Below, in pieces: positions 1 to 9,202 of a stretch of DNA of 64,000 nucleotides. Location of the stretch: contig NZ_JACESA010000005.1 in assembly GCF_013912065.1 (NCBI RefSeq), positions 1 through 64,000 of the forward strand, read 5' to 3'. Positions within the stretch are counted from its first letter, which is position 1; each line of letters opens with the position of its first letter. Position numbers and translations under genes: made by a program. The notes beneath the pieces were generated by a model, which was not told where the DNA came from, ran no database searches, and was given only the letters and a program-made list of their open reading frames with translations. This DNA comes from Brevundimonas sp. GTDB taxonomy: Bacteria; Pseudomonadota; Alphaproteobacteria; Caulobacterales; Caulobacteraceae.

Positions 1-798
1 CTGGCGACCAACATGGCCTTCAACGTGGCCCGCGCCTATCAGTGGGAGCCGACGCCGGAGGGCCGCAAGACGGTCAACGGCGGGGTGGTGGCCTTCTATT
101 CGCTGGAAATGAGCGCCGAACAGCTGGCCATGCGGATCCTGGCCGACGCCTCGGGCGTGTCGTCGGACAAGCTGCGCAAGGGCGAGATCGACGCCACCGA
201 CTTCGGCAAGCTGCGCGACGCGGCGGTCGAGATCGGCGAGAGCCCCCTCTACATCGACGCCACCGGCGGTCTGTCCATGTCCAAGCTGGCGGCGCGGGCG
301 CGGCGGCTGAAACGGATGGAGCATGGGCTGGACCTGATCATCGTTGACTATCTTCAGCTGGTCACGACCGGCGACAGCGGCGGCCAGAAGAACCGGGTGC
401 AGGAGGTGTCCGAGATCACCGGCGGGCTGAAGGCCCTAGCCAAGGAGCTGTCGGTGCCGATCATCGCCCTGTCGCAGTTGTCGCGTCAGGTCGAGCAGCG
501 CGAGGACAAGCGGCCCCAGTTGTCCGACCTGCGCGAATCCGGCTCGATCGAGCAGGACGCCGACTGCGTGATGTTCGTCTATCGAGAGAGCTACTACCTG
601 GGCCGGGCCGAGCCGCGCGAGGGCACCGAGGAGCACCTGCAATGGCAGCAGGACATGGACCGGCTGCAAGGCCAGGCCGAGGTGGTCATCGGCAAGCAAC
701 GCCACGGCCCCATCGGCATCGTCAAACTGGCCTTCGACGCCGAGACTGTCCGCTTCGGCAACCTCGCGCACGGCTATGAGGAAGTCAGCTACGAATAG
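1..798 (+). CDS. dnaB: Replicative DNA helicase DnaB, C-terminal part (5' end outside window)
   Basis: This is the RecA-like motor domain of the hexameric helicase that unwinds DNA ahead of the replication fork. The frame is open from base 1 (LATN before the first Met), which fits the residues just after the Walker A lysine, so Walker A and the N-terminal domain lie upstream of the window. Visible motifs are SLEMSAEQLA, the Walker B stretch LIIVDYLQL, the SQLSRQVE segment and the DLRESGSIEQDAD segment near the end, all typical of DnaB. About 15 extra residues (WEPTPEG and following) sit between the helices after Walker A, as in other alphaproteobacterial DnaB proteins as I recall them. The gene ends normally with TAG. 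Identity is secure. Confidence 0.96.
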   Translation: MATNMAFNVARAYQWEPTPEGRKTVNGGVVAFYSLEMSAEQLAMRILADASGVSSDKLRKGEIDATDFGKLRDAAVEIGESPLYIDATGGLSMSKLAARARRLKRMEHGLDLIIVDYLQLVTTGDSGGQKNRVQEVSEITGGLKALAKELSVPIIALSQLSRQVEQREDKRPQLSDLRESGSIEQDADCVMFVYRESYYLGRAEPREGTEEHLQWQQDMDRLQGQAEVVIGKQRHGPIGIVKLAFDAETVRFGNLAHGYEEVSYE

Positions 799-845
799 GG
801 GTCGCGCCGGTTGACCTGGGCCGCGAACAGGCCCCTTGGGTGCGG

Positions 846-1097
846 ATGGCCAGCGAAACCGTCTATATCCTCCAGACCTATGTCCAGGGCCGCGGGAAGG
901 CCCTGAGGGCCGAGCCACAGGTCGGCTGCAAGGACGCCGAGGAGGCGCGCCGCAAGGCCGAGCGCCTGGCGCCGCTGCGGCTGGGCGTGGTGGCCTTCTC
1001 CGTCTCGGCGGATACCGAGATGGGCGATTATGACGAGCATCCGACCATCATCTTCAAGTCCGGCCAACTGCCGCCGCCGTTCGCCGACGAGGACTGA
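846..1097 (+). CDS. Small conserved-looking hypothetical protein
   Basis: I do not recognise a named family. The 83-residue product begins MASETVYILQTYV, carries a charged helical middle (KDAEEARRKAERL) and ends in an acidic tail. It has no signal peptide or membrane segment. The layout of short strands around one helix suggests a small alpha/beta protein. It sits between dnaB and alr on the same strand. The GTG at 840 is an alternative start, only two codons earlier, and neither start has a strong ribosome site. Coding character is supported by high GC at third positions and a sensible amino acid composition. Confidence 0.7.
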   Translation: MASETVYILQTYVQGRGKALRAEPQVGCKDAEEARRKAERLAPLRLGVVAFSVSADTEMGDYDEHPTIIFKSGQLPPPFADED

Positions 1098-1135
1098 GCC
1101 CTTCCATCGCCGGAAACTTGCGCCATAAGGGCCCC

Positions 1136-2200
1136 ATGCCCTCCCCCGCCTTGCTGTCCGTCGATCTGAGCGCCCTGGCGCGCAACTTTCGCACCCTGGA
1201 AACCGTCGCCGGCGCGCCTGTCTATCCGGTGGTCAAGGCCGACGCCTATGGACTGGGCGCCGCCGCCTGCGCGACCCGGCTGATGGCCGAGGGGGCGCGC
1301 AGTTTCTTCGTCGCACGAGCGGCCGAGGGCGTGGCCTTGAGGGCGGCGCTGGGACCAGAAGGCTCGGGCGGGCCCGCCATCCATGTGCTGGACGGGTGCG
1401 CCGGAGAGACGGCGCAAGACCTCAAGGCGGCGGACCTGCGGCCGGTGCTGAACAATCCCGATCAACTGCGGACCTGGACTGCGGCCGGCGGCGGCGCCTG
1501 CGGTCTGCAGATCGACACCGGCATGAACCGGCTGGGCTTCCGCCCCGAGGACGCGCCCGAACCCTTCGACGGCCTGGGCCTGGTGATGAGCCATCTGGCC
1601 TGCGCCAACACGCCGGACCAGCCGATGAACCGGCGCCAGCGCGACGCCTTCGCCGCCGCCGCCGCCCGTTATCCGGGCGTGACCCGGTCGCTGGCCAACT
1701 CCGGCGGATGTTTCCTGGGGCGCGACTTCGCCTTCGACGCCGTGCGGCCGGGCATATGTCTGTATGGCGGCGGGCCGGAGGGTCGGCCGGATGCGCGGAT
1801 CGCGCCCGTGGCCACCCTGTCGGCCGAAGTATTGCAGGTGCGCGAGGTGCCGGCGGGCGAGAGCATCGGCTATGCGCGCGGCTTCGTCGCCGACCGTCCG
1901 GTGCGAGCGGCCGTGATCGCCATCGGCTATGCGGACGGGGTGACGCGCGCCTTCGGGCCACGCGGCGCGGTCTGGGTGGCCGGCGAGACCCGGCCTCTGC
2001 TGGGGCAGGTGTCGATGGACGTCTGCACCACGGATGTGACGGGACTGGAGGTGGCCGTCGGCGACCGCGTGGAACTGTTCGGCGCCAATCGGCTGCTGGA
2101 CGAGGCTGCGGCCGCGGCCGGGACGGTCAGTTATGAACTCTTGACCGGGATCAGGCCCCGCGTGGAACGCCTCCATACCGAAGACTGCGACCGGAACTGA
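1136..2200 (+). CDS. alr: Alanine racemase
   Basis: This PLP enzyme interconverts L- and D-alanine and supplies D-alanine for peptidoglycan. The PLP-binding lysine is K34 in VVKADAYGLG, and the opposite-face catalytic tyrosine is Y246 in SIGYARGF. The N-terminal TIM barrel is followed by the C-terminal beta domain with IAIGYADGV and VSMDVC. The 354-residue length is normal. The open frame can start earlier at a TTG (1118), but the ATG at 1136 gives the usual N-terminus just before the first barrel strand. It lies between the dnaB neighbourhood and radA on the same strand. Confidence 0.95.
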   Translation: MPSPALLSVDLSALARNFRTLETVAGAPVYPVVKADAYGLGAAACATRLMAEGARSFFVARAAEGVALRAALGPEGSGGPAIHVLDGCAGETAQDLKAADLRPVLNNPDQLRTWTAAGGGACGLQIDTGMNRLGFRPEDAPEPFDGLGLVMSHLACANTPDQPMNRRQRDAFAAAAARYPGVTRSLANSGGCFLGRDFAFDAVRPGICLYGGGPEGRPDARIAPVATLSAEVLQVREVPAGESIGYARGFVADRPVRAAVIAIGYADGVTRAFGPRGAVWVAGETRPLLGQVSMDVCTTDVTGLEVAVGDRVELFGANRLLDEAAAAAGTVSYELLTGIRPRVERLHTEDCDRN

Positions 2201-2249
2201 CGCAGACCTGGGCGATACGGTCGCGCCCTCCGCCCTGCTAAGGAAGTCC

Positions 2250-3620
2250 ATGGCTCGCGATTCCGCCCTCTATGTCTGTCAGTCCTGCGGCACGGTCCAC
2301 GGCAAATGGTCGGGCCAGTGTTCGTCGTGCGGACAGTGGAACACCCTGAGCGAAGAGAGCCGGTCGGCGCCCCCCGGCGCGATCAAGCCGTCGGCGGCCG
2401 CCTCGGCGCGCGGACGGGGTCTGCAGTTCGAGACGCTTCAATCCGACACCCCCGAGCCGCCGCGCCTGACCACGGGCGTGGCCGAGTTCGACCGGGTCTG
2501 CGGCGGCGGCGTGGTGCCCGGCTCGGCCATTCTGCTGAGCGGCGATCCGGGGGTGGGCAAGTCGACCCTGCTGCTGGAGGTGGCGGCCAAGGCGGCCCTG
2601 CGCGGGTCGCGCATCGCCTATATTTCGGGCGAGGAGGCGGTCGAACAGATCCGGGCGCGGGCCAAGCGGATGGGGCTGGAGCAGGCGCCGGTCAATCTGG
2701 CGGCGGCGACGGCCCTGCGCGACATTCTGGGCACGCTGAAGCGCGAACAGTTCGACATCGTCATCGTCGATTCGATCCAGACCCTGTGGTCCGACGTGCA
2801 TGAGAGCGGGCCGGGCTCGATCACCCAGGTCCGGGCCTGCGCCGGCGAAATGGTGCGGCTGGCCAAGACCCAAAGCGTGGCGGTGATCCTGGTCGGCCAT
2901 GTGACCAAGGACGGCCAGGTGGCGGGGCCGCGCGTGGTCGAACACCTGGTGGACGCCGTCATGACCTTCGAGGGCGAGCGCGGCTATCCGTTCCGCATCC
3001 TGCGCGCCGGCAAGAACCGGTTCGGGGCCACCGACGAGATCGGGGTGTTCGAAATGGGCGACAGCGGCCTGCGCGAAGTGGCCAATCCGTCCGCCCTGTT
3101 CCTGGGCGAGGGCAAGGAGCGAGCGCCGGGCGCCGCCGTCTTCGCCGGGATCGAGGGGTCGCGACCGGTGCTGGTCGAGATGCAGGCCCTGGTGGCGCCG
3201 TCCGCCTATGGCACGCCGCGGCGGGCGGTGGTGGGCTGGGACTCGGGTCGTCTGGCCATGCTGCTGGCGGTGCTGGAGGCGCGCTGCGGCCTGGGGTTCG
3301 GCGACAAGGACGTCTATCTGAACGTGGCGGGCGGCCTGCGGATCAACGAGCCCGCGGCCGACCTGGCGGCGGCGGCGGCCCTGATCAGTTCGGCCCTGGA
3401 CATGCCCCTGCCCCAGGGCTGCGTCGTCTTCGGCGAGATCGGCCTGTCGGGCGAGGTGCGCAGCGTCGGTCGGGCCGAGGCGCGACTGCGCGAGGCGCAG
3501 AAACTGGGCTTCGACCAGGTGCTGGGTCCGACCCTGACGGTCAAGACCAAGGGGGTGAAGGTGACATCCGCGACGCGATTGACGGATGTGGTCGAACGAA
3601 TCTCGCAAAACCGCTATTAG
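2250..3620 (+). CDS. radA: DNA repair protein RadA
   Basis: RadA is a RecA-related ATPase that helps branch migration and processing of recombination intermediates. The N-terminal zinc finger has C10, C13, C24 and C27, Walker A is GDPGVGKST at residues 98-106, and the RadA-specific KNRFG motif is at 255-259. A Lon-protease-like domain without protease function fills the C-terminal third. The 456-residue length is standard. The ATG is preceded by AAGGAAG at good spacing. It follows alr by about 50 bases and precedes cvpA. Confidence 0.97.
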   Translation: MARDSALYVCQSCGTVHGKWSGQCSSCGQWNTLSEESRSAPPGAIKPSAAASARGRGLQFETLQSDTPEPPRLTTGVAEFDRVCGGGVVPGSAILLSGDPGVGKSTLLLEVAAKAALRGSRIAYISGEEAVEQIRARAKRMGLEQAPVNLAAATALRDILGTLKREQFDIVIVDSIQTLWSDVHESGPGSITQVRACAGEMVRLAKTQSVAVILVGHVTKDGQVAGPRVVEHLVDAVMTFEGERGYPFRILRAGKNRFGATDEIGVFEMGDSGLREVANPSALFLGEGKERAPGAAVFAGIEGSRPVLVEMQALVAPSAYGTPRRAVVGWDSGRLAMLLAVLEARCGLGFGDKDVYLNVAGGLRINEPAADLAAAAALISSALDMPLPQGCVVFGEIGLSGEVRSVGRAEARLREAQKLGFDQVLGPTLTVKTKGVKVTSATRLTDVVERISQNRY

Positions 3621-3649
3621 ACAAGCGCAACAGCCGCCTGGACCCCTGA

Positions 3650-4246
3650 GTGACCGGTTACGACGTCTTCGCCATCGTGGTGATCCTGTTCTCCGCAGCG
3701 GCCGGCTGGGTGCGCGGCGGGGTGCGCGAGGTCATCACCCTGCTCAGCGCCCTGCTGGCGGCCCTGGTCGCCCTGGTGACCCTGCCGTGGACGGCGCTTC
3801 TGGGACGCGCCCTGGTCAATCCTGACTGGGCCGGGACCATACTGGCGGCGGTGGTCGCCTTCTTCATCGTCTATTTCGGCATCCGCATCTTCGGATCCTT
3901 CCTGTCGAAGCGCGCCCAGGCCCATCCGCAGCTGGGCGGGGTCGATCGGTTCATCGGCGTCTTCGTCGGCGCGGGCCGGGCCTTGGTGCTGTTGGGGGCC
4001 ATCCATCTGGTCATCGTCGCCGCCATGCCGGGCGAACGGACGCCGCGCTGGCTCAGCGAAGCGGCCCTTTACAAGGTCAGCGCCGTGGGGGCCCGGGCCA
4101 TCCAGATAGTCCTGCCCGGCATAGGCCGGGGGGTCGATGCGATCACACCCGTCGTCGATTCGTCCGTGCGCAAAGGATTTTCGGACGACGAAGCCTTGCC
4201 CTCGACGCAATCCAAGACTAACTCGCCGCGCGAAGCCGCCCCTTAA
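3650..4246 (+). CDS. cvpA: CvpA family membrane protein
   Basis: CvpA proteins are small inner-membrane proteins first linked to colicin V production, and their gene is often next to purF, as here. Four hydrophobic segments are visible, starting with VFAIVVILFSAAAGWVRGG and including the typical ALLAALVALV and IVYFGIRIF stretches. The C-terminal 50 residues are hydrophilic. The start is a GTG because no in-frame ATG exists before the first membrane helix. Together with purF 26 bases downstream it probably forms an operon. Confidence 0.9.
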   Translation: MTGYDVFAIVVILFSAAAGWVRGGVREVITLLSALLAALVALVTLPWTALLGRALVNPDWAGTILAAVVAFFIVYFGIRIFGSFLSKRAQAHPQLGGVDRFIGVFVGAGRALVLLGAIHLVIVAAMPGERTPRWLSEAALYKVSAVGARAIQIVLPGIGRGVDAITPVVDSSVRKGFSDDEALPSTQSKTNSPREAAP

Positions 4247-4272
4247 GTTTCCCCGGTCATCGGAGCCCCACG

Positions 4273-5778
4273 ATGCGCCACCATATCGCCGATCCCGTCG
4301 TTCACCGCGAGCACTGGCGCGAGCCGGAGGATGACCAGCTGCGGCTGGAGTGCGGCGTCTGCGGCGTCTGGGGCGCCGACGAGGACGAGGGGTCGGCTGT
4401 CGTGGCCCTGGGCCTGCACGCCCTGCAACACCGGGGCCAGGAAGCCTGCGGCATCGCCAGCATCAAGGAAGATCGCTTCTACACCGAGCGGCACCAGGGT
4501 CTGGTGGGCGAGGCCTTCGGCGGCGCCGACCTGATGACCCGCATGCCCGGCCGCGCGGCCGTGGGCCACACGCGCTATTCCACCGCCGGCGGCAGCTTTC
4601 TGCGTAACATCCAGCCGATGTTCGCCGATCTGGACCAGGGCGGCATCGCCATCGCCCACAACGGCAATCTGACCAATTTCAAGTTCCTGCACAGCCAGCT
4701 GGTCAGCGAAGGCGCCATCTTCCAGTCGACATCGGACTCGGAAGTCATCCTCCACCTGATCGCCCGCAGCCGTAAGGCCAAGATCGTCGACCGCTTCATC
4801 GACGCCCTGGCGCGGATCGAGGGCGGATACGCCCTGGTCGCCCAGACCCGCCACAAGATGATCGGCGCCCGCGACCCGCTGGGCATCCGCCCGCTGGTGC
4901 TGGGCCAGATCGGCGACGGCTGGGTGCTGGCGTCCGAGACCTGCGCCCTGGACATGATGGGCGCGACCTTCGTGCGCGACGTCGAACACGGCGAGGTCGT
5001 GGTCATCGACGACAACGGCGTGGAATCGATCAAGCCCTTCCCGGCCCGCGCCGCCCGCCCCTGCCTGTTCGAATACGTCTATTTCTCGCGCCCGGACTCG
5101 GTCGTGAACGGCCGCTCGGTCTATGAGGTCCGCAAGGCGATGGGCCGGGGCTTGGCCCGCGAACTGGGCGTGGACGCCGACATCGTCGTGCCCGTGCCCG
5201 ACTCGGGCGTGCCGGCCGCCCTGGGCTACGCCCAGGAAAGCGGCATCCCCTACGAGATGGGCATCATTCGCAGCCACTATCTGGGCCGAACCTTCATCCA
5301 GCCCAGCCAGGGCGCCCGTCAAAAGGGCGTGCGGATGAAGCACAGCCCCAACAAGTCGGCCCTGGAAGGCAAGCGGGTCGTCCTGATCGACGACTCCATC
5401 GTGCGCGGCACCACCTCGGTCAAACTGGTCCGGGCCGTGCGCGCGGCGGGGGCCAAGGAGGTTCACCTGCGTTCGGCCAGCCCGCAGATCCTGTTCCCCG
5501 ACTTCTACGGCATCGACATGCCGGAGCGGGCGCAACTGCTGGCCGCCAACAAGACGCTGGAAGAGATGCGCGAGATGCTGGAGGTCGATTCGCTGGGCTT
5601 CCTGTCCATCGACGGCCTGTATCAGGCGATGGGCGAGACGGGCCGCAACAACGCCCATCCGCAGTTCACCGACCACTATTTCACCGGCGACTATCCCACC
5701 CGCCTGCTGGATCGCGAGATCGAGGAAGGCGGCCGGGAGTTTTCGGCGCGGCAACTTTCACTTTTGGTGAGCGCCTGA
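4273..5778 (+). CDS. purF: Amidophosphoribosyltransferase
   Basis: PurF catalyses the first committed step of purine synthesis, transferring ammonia from glutamine to PRPP. The N-terminal class II glutaminase nucleophile is C27 in ECGVCGVWG, following a 26-residue propeptide that should be removed. The PRPP-binding loop VLIDDSIVRGTT is at about residues 370-381. The 501-residue length is normal. GGAG lies seven bases before the ATG. Placement after cvpA matches the classical cvpA-purF pair. Confidence 0.97.
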   Translation: MRHHIADPVVHREHWREPEDDQLRLECGVCGVWGADEDEGSAVVALGLHALQHRGQEACGIASIKEDRFYTERHQGLVGEAFGGADLMTRMPGRAAVGHTRYSTAGGSFLRNIQPMFADLDQGGIAIAHNGNLTNFKFLHSQLVSEGAIFQSTSDSEVILHLIARSRKAKIVDRFIDALARIEGGYALVAQTRHKMIGARDPLGIRPLVLGQIGDGWVLASETCALDMMGATFVRDVEHGEVVVIDDNGVESIKPFPARAARPCLFEYVYFSRPDSVVNGRSVYEVRKAMGRGLARELGVDADIVVPVPDSGVPAALGYAQESGIPYEMGIIRSHYLGRTFIQPSQGARQKGVRMKHSPNKSALEGKRVVLIDDSIVRGTTSVKLVRAVRAAGAKEVHLRSASPQILFPDFYGIDMPERAQLLAANKTLEEMREMLEVDSLGFLSIDGLYQAMGETGRNNAHPQFTDHYFTGDYPTRLLDREIEEGGREFSARQLSLLVSA

Positions 5779-5791
5779 TACCCTGAGGTTT

Positions 5792-6103
5792 ATGGCGCAC
5801 AACCTTGCCCAAAGAGAGCAATCTGGCGACGGCCCGGCCTTTCTGGCCCGGCTCATCCGTCGCCTACTGGCCATCGTCGCACTGCTCTGCGGCCTCAATC
5901 TGTTTCTCGTTCAACATGAGGCCGCCCAATCACCTTCCGGCATTGCGGGATTGGTCTGCGGGCTGGGTATTGGAATGACGTGGCGGGCCATACGCAAAAC
6001 GACCCTCCCCTCGGCGCTCTGGCTGGGTGTGGGCCTGATCGCCATCCTATTGGCCGCAACAGCCGCCTACTGGATCGCCAAGGCGCTGGTCGGCGGAAAC
6101 TGA
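5792..6103 (+). CDS. Small hypothetical membrane protein
   Basis: The 103-residue product has a basic N-terminus and three hydrophobic segments (around IVALLCGLNLFLV, GIAGLVCGLGIGM and LWLGVGLIAILLAATAAYWI), so it is probably a three-helix inner-membrane protein. No family is recognised. It begins 13 bases after the purF stop with GAGG just upstream, suggesting co-transcription with purF. GC at third positions is somewhat lower than in neighbours. No function is proposed. Confidence 0.7.
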   Translation: MAHNLAQREQSGDGPAFLARLIRRLLAIVALLCGLNLFLVQHEAAQSPSGIAGLVCGLGIGMTWRAIRKTTLPSALWLGVGLIAILLAATAAYWIAKALVGGN

Positions 6104-6129
6104 ACGCCGACTGGAGCGCTTAGAACAGC

Positions 6130-6474
6130 ATGAAAAACCGGCTCGGCTACTTCTTCATGGAGACGCCCGACGTCGAGAGGGCCCAGACCTTCTACGCCGG
6201 TCTGTTCGGCTGGACGTTCGAGCATGACACTCCGACCTATACCCATGTGCGGGCGGCCGGCGCCGAGGGGGAAACCGCATTCGGCATAGTGAAGGGCGAG
6301 AAGAAGGATTTTTCGCACCTGTTCTTCCAGGTGGCCGACGTGGACGCCGCCTGCAGGCGGGTGACGGAACTGGGCGGTCGGGCCTCCATGCCAGCCGATG
6401 CCGCATCAGGCCGCAACGCCATCGTCTGCGACGACCAGGGCGTCAGTTTCGGCCTGTGGTCGCCGCCGGCCTGA
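6130..6474 (+). CDS. VOC (glyoxalase/bleomycin resistance) family protein
   Basis: This is a single 114-residue vicinal-oxygen-chelate domain. The N-terminal FFMETPDVERAQTFYAGLFGW pattern and the second half with HLFFQVADVDAACRRV show the paired beta-alpha-beta modules of the fold. It ends with DDQGVSFGLW, typical of the last strand. Such proteins can be metalloenzymes or ligand-binding proteins, and the substrate cannot be told. It is a lone gene between a membrane protein and an SDR gene. Confidence 0.85.
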   Translation: MKNRLGYFFMETPDVERAQTFYAGLFGWTFEHDTPTYTHVRAAGAEGETAFGIVKGEKKDFSHLFFQVADVDAACRRVTELGGRASMPADAASGRNAIVCDDQGVSFGLWSPPA

Positions 6475-6514
6475 TGGGCTTTGCGGTTGCGTCTGACGCG
6501 CGCTAATCAGGCCT

Positions 6515-7267
6515 ATGTCTGAACTTCCGCTCTCTGATCGTATCGCACTCGTCGTCGGCGCCTCGCGCGGCATAGGCTATGAGAGCGCTCTGGCCCTGGC
6601 CAGGGCCGGCGCCCACGTCGTCGCGACGGCGCGGACCCAGGGCGGGCTGGAAGAGCTGGACGACGCCATATTCGCCGCCACCGGCAAGCACGCGACCCTG
6701 GTCCCGTTCGACCTGGTGGACGGCGGCGGCATCGACCGGCTGGGCGGCGCCATCTTCGAACGGTTCAAGCGGCTGGACGTCTGGGTCCAGGCGGCGGCGA
6801 CCATGGGGCCGTCAGGCCTGACGCCCGTGGCCCACGCCGATCCGCGCGAATTCGCCAAGGTGGAGAAGGTGAATTTCACCGGCGTCTATCGGCTGATCCG
6901 CTCGCTTGAGCCGCTGCTGCGCGCCTCGGACGCCGGGCGGGTCATCCATCTGACCTCCAGCGTCGCCGCCACGCCCCGCGCCTTCTGGGGCATGTACGCG
7001 GCGACCAAGGCCGGGGCCGAGGCCCTGATGAAGGCCTGGGCGGACGAGGTGGAGAGCACCCCGATCCGCGTCAGCATCGTCGACCCCGGCCGGATGCGCA
7101 CCGCCATGCGCGCCCAGGCCTTCCCGGGCGAAGACCCTCAGACCCTGCCCCATCCTTCGGAGATCGGGTCCCTGATGGTGGAACTGGCGCGCGCAGACCT
7201 GACGCCGCCGCCGACGGTCAGGTTCCGCGACTGGCGGGACGCGCCGACGACGGAAGCCCTGGTCTAG
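6515..7267 (+). CDS. SDR family NAD(P)-dependent oxidoreductase
   Basis: This is a classical short-chain dehydrogenase with the dinucleotide motif GASRGIG at residues 15-21, a catalytic serine in HLTSSVA, and YxxxK as Y161 and K165 in MYAATKAG. Its 250 residues are normal for the class. It resembles the YciK-like subgroup, but the substrate is not identifiable. It converges with the unrelated SDR gene downstream, leaving only seven bases between the two stop codons. Confidence 0.88.
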   Translation: MSELPLSDRIALVVGASRGIGYESALALARAGAHVVATARTQGGLEELDDAIFAATGKHATLVPFDLVDGGGIDRLGGAIFERFKRLDVWVQAAATMGPSGLTPVAHADPREFAKVEKVNFTGVYRLIRSLEPLLRASDAGRVIHLTSSVAATPRAFWGMYAATKAGAEALMKAWADEVESTPIRVSIVDPGRMRTAMRAQAFPGEDPQTLPHPSEIGSLMVELARADLTPPPTVRFRDWRDAPTTEALV

Positions 7268-7274
7268 GCCGGGG

Positions 7275-8159
7275 TCAGCCCCAGGCGCTGGCGCCCGGTT
7301 CCTCACGGAAAGCGAAGTCGCCGTCGGTGGAGGCGGACAGGTCGCGCCAGGCCTCCAGCTCCGTCGTCAGACCGGCGATCTTGCCCTCGATCATGCCCAG
7401 GGCGTCCGTCCCGGCGGCCCATCGCACGGGCGGATTTTCGGCATTGGACAGGGCCACCAGAGCCTGACCCAGTCTTGCCGGATCCCCCGCCTGGTTATGA
7501 CTGCGCGCCTCATAGAATTCGCGAAGCGCGGCCGAGGCCTGGGCGTAGTCGGCGATGGGATGGGCGGCGTAGACGACCGAGGAGGCGTCCAGGAAGTCGG
7601 TGCGGAAGAAGCCCGGCTCGACGATGGTGACATGGACGCCAAAGGGGCTGACCTCCTGGGCGATCGACTCGCTGAAGCCCTCGACGGCGAATTTGGATGC
7701 GCAATAGATCGCGCCGGACGCCCCGCCGACCATGCCCCCCACGGACGAGATGTTGAACACATGCCCCGAACCCTGGGCCCGCATGACCGGCAGGACGGCG
7801 CGGGTCATGTCGAACAGGCCGAAGACATTGGTGTCGAACTGGATGCGCGCGTCGTGGCTGGTCGTCTCCTCGAAGATGCCGAGGTGGCCATAACCGGCAT
7901 TGTTGACCAGGACGTCGATACGGCCAAAACGGGCCATGGCCGCCTCCACAGCGGCGTCGATGGCGGCCGTGTCTGTGACGTCTAGAGCCACGGACAGGAC
8001 GTTGTCGCTGTCGGGGCCGAACGCCTTGATCAGGGCGTCGCGGTTTCGCCCCGCGACGACGACGCGGTCGCCGGCGTCCAGTGCGGCGCGGGCGATGCCG
8101 GCGCCCAGTCCCCGGGCCGCGCCGGTGACGAGCCAGGTCTTTTGAGTGGTAGGTGTCAT
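7275..8159 (-). CDS. SDR family oxidoreductase
   Basis: This is a second classical SDR of 294 residues with TGAARGLG at 12-19, NNAG at about 86-89, a serine in NISSVGG and YxxxK as Y152 and K156. The ATG at 8159 has GGAG upstream; a longer frame to 8210 lacks such a site. The gene is divergent from an AraC-family regulator with a 144-base shared promoter region, a common arrangement in which the regulator controls the oxidoreductase. The substrate is unknown. Confidence 0.88.
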   Translation of the reverse strand: MTPTTQKTWLVTGAARGLGAGIARAALDAGDRVVVAGRNRDALIKAFGPDSDNVLSVALDVTDTAAIDAAVEAAMARFGRIDVLVNNAGYGHLGIFEETTSHDARIQFDTNVFGLFDMTRAVLPVMRAQGSGHVFNISSVGGMVGGASGAIYCASKFAVEGFSESIAQEVSPFGVHVTIVEPGFFRTDFLDASSVVYAAHPIADYAQASAALREFYEARSHNQAGDPARLGQALVALSNAENPPVRWAAGTDALGMIEGKIAGLTTELEAWRDLSASTDGDFAFREEPGASAWG

Positions 8160-8303
8160 GGGAAGTCTCCTCTGTCTGACGAGGCGGAGAAGACGCCGTT
8201 TCAGCCGCACAGCGTTAGAGCGATCCGGGCGTTCTCTTGCACAATCCTGTCAAACTCCGCCCATCGGCTTGCGCGCACGCGACGACGGGCGTTGGATGCG
8301 TCC

Positions 8304-9197
8304 ATGAGCCTCTTGCCCGAAATGACCGACATCATCGCGCGCCATGCGCCGCCGGACCTGTCGCGCTCCGCCGTGCCTGGCCTGCGCCTGTATGGCAGCG
8401 ACACGCAGACGCGGATGATCGCCGTGGCCTATGATCCCATGCTGTGCCTGGTGGTGTGCGGCGCCAAAAAGACGATCCTGGGCGAGACGGTCTATTCCTA
8501 TCGGGCCGGAGACTGTCTGGTGGTGTCGGCGGAACTGCCGGTGTGCGGCAGCATCGTCGAGGCGCCCTATCGCGCCCTCAGCTTCGACCTGAACCCCGCG
8601 ACCATCGCCGACCTGATGCTGGAGATCGAAGCCCCCGCCGCCTCGGATCAGCCGCCGCCGACAGGAATCCGTGTGACCCGCCTGGAAGACGAATTGCTGG
8701 AGCCCATGGCCCGCCTGTTGCGCCTTCTGGATCGACCCGGCGAGATCGCCGTGATGACGCCGATGATCGAGCGCGAACTGGTCTGGCGCCTGCTCCACAG
8801 CCGACACGCCGCCACCGTCCGTCAGATCGGCTCGACCGAAAGCCGCCTGTCGGGCGTCAACCGCGCCATCCGCTGGATCCGCGCCAATTACGCCCGTCCG
8901 ATGCGGATCGAAGAGCTGTCGGACATGGCGGGGATGAGCCTGTCGACCTTCCACCGGCATTTCCGCACCGTGACGACCATGAGCCCGCTGCAGTTTCACA
9001 AACAGGTGCGGCTGCGGGAGGCGCGCGCCCGTCTTCTGAGCGGCGGCGACGGCGCGGCCGAGACGGGATTCGCCGTCGGCTATGACAGCCCCTCGCAGTT
9101 CAGCCGCGAATACGCTCGCCAGTTCGGCCTGCCCCCCGGCCGCGACGCGGCGCGAATGCGCGAAGGCCTGACGGCGAGCGACGCTCTGGCGGTCTGA
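8304..9197 (+). CDS. AraC family transcriptional regulator
   Basis: The N-terminal about 170 residues match the AraC-type regulator N-terminal domain (PVCGSIVEAPYRALSFDL region), and the C-terminal 100 residues carry the double helix-turn-helix with MRIEELSDMAGMSLSTFHR and the closing GYDSPSQFSREYARQFG. The ATG at 8304 gives the usual 297 residues; the open frame extends 54 codons further with no sensible protein sequence. It is divergent from an SDR gene and is its likely activator by position only. Confidence 0.9.
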   Translation: MSLLPEMTDIIARHAPPDLSRSAVPGLRLYGSDTQTRMIAVAYDPMLCLVVCGAKKTILGETVYSYRAGDCLVVSAELPVCGSIVEAPYRALSFDLNPATIADLMLEIEAPAASDQPPPTGIRVTRLEDELLEPMARLLRLLDRPGEIAVMTPMIERELVWRLLHSRHAATVRQIGSTESRLSGVNRAIRWIRANYARPMRIEELSDMAGMSLSTFHRHFRTVTTMSPLQFHKQVRLREARARLLSGGDGAAETGFAVGYDSPSQFSREYARQFGLPPGRDAARMREGLTASDALAV

Positions 9198-9202
9198 ACC
9201 CG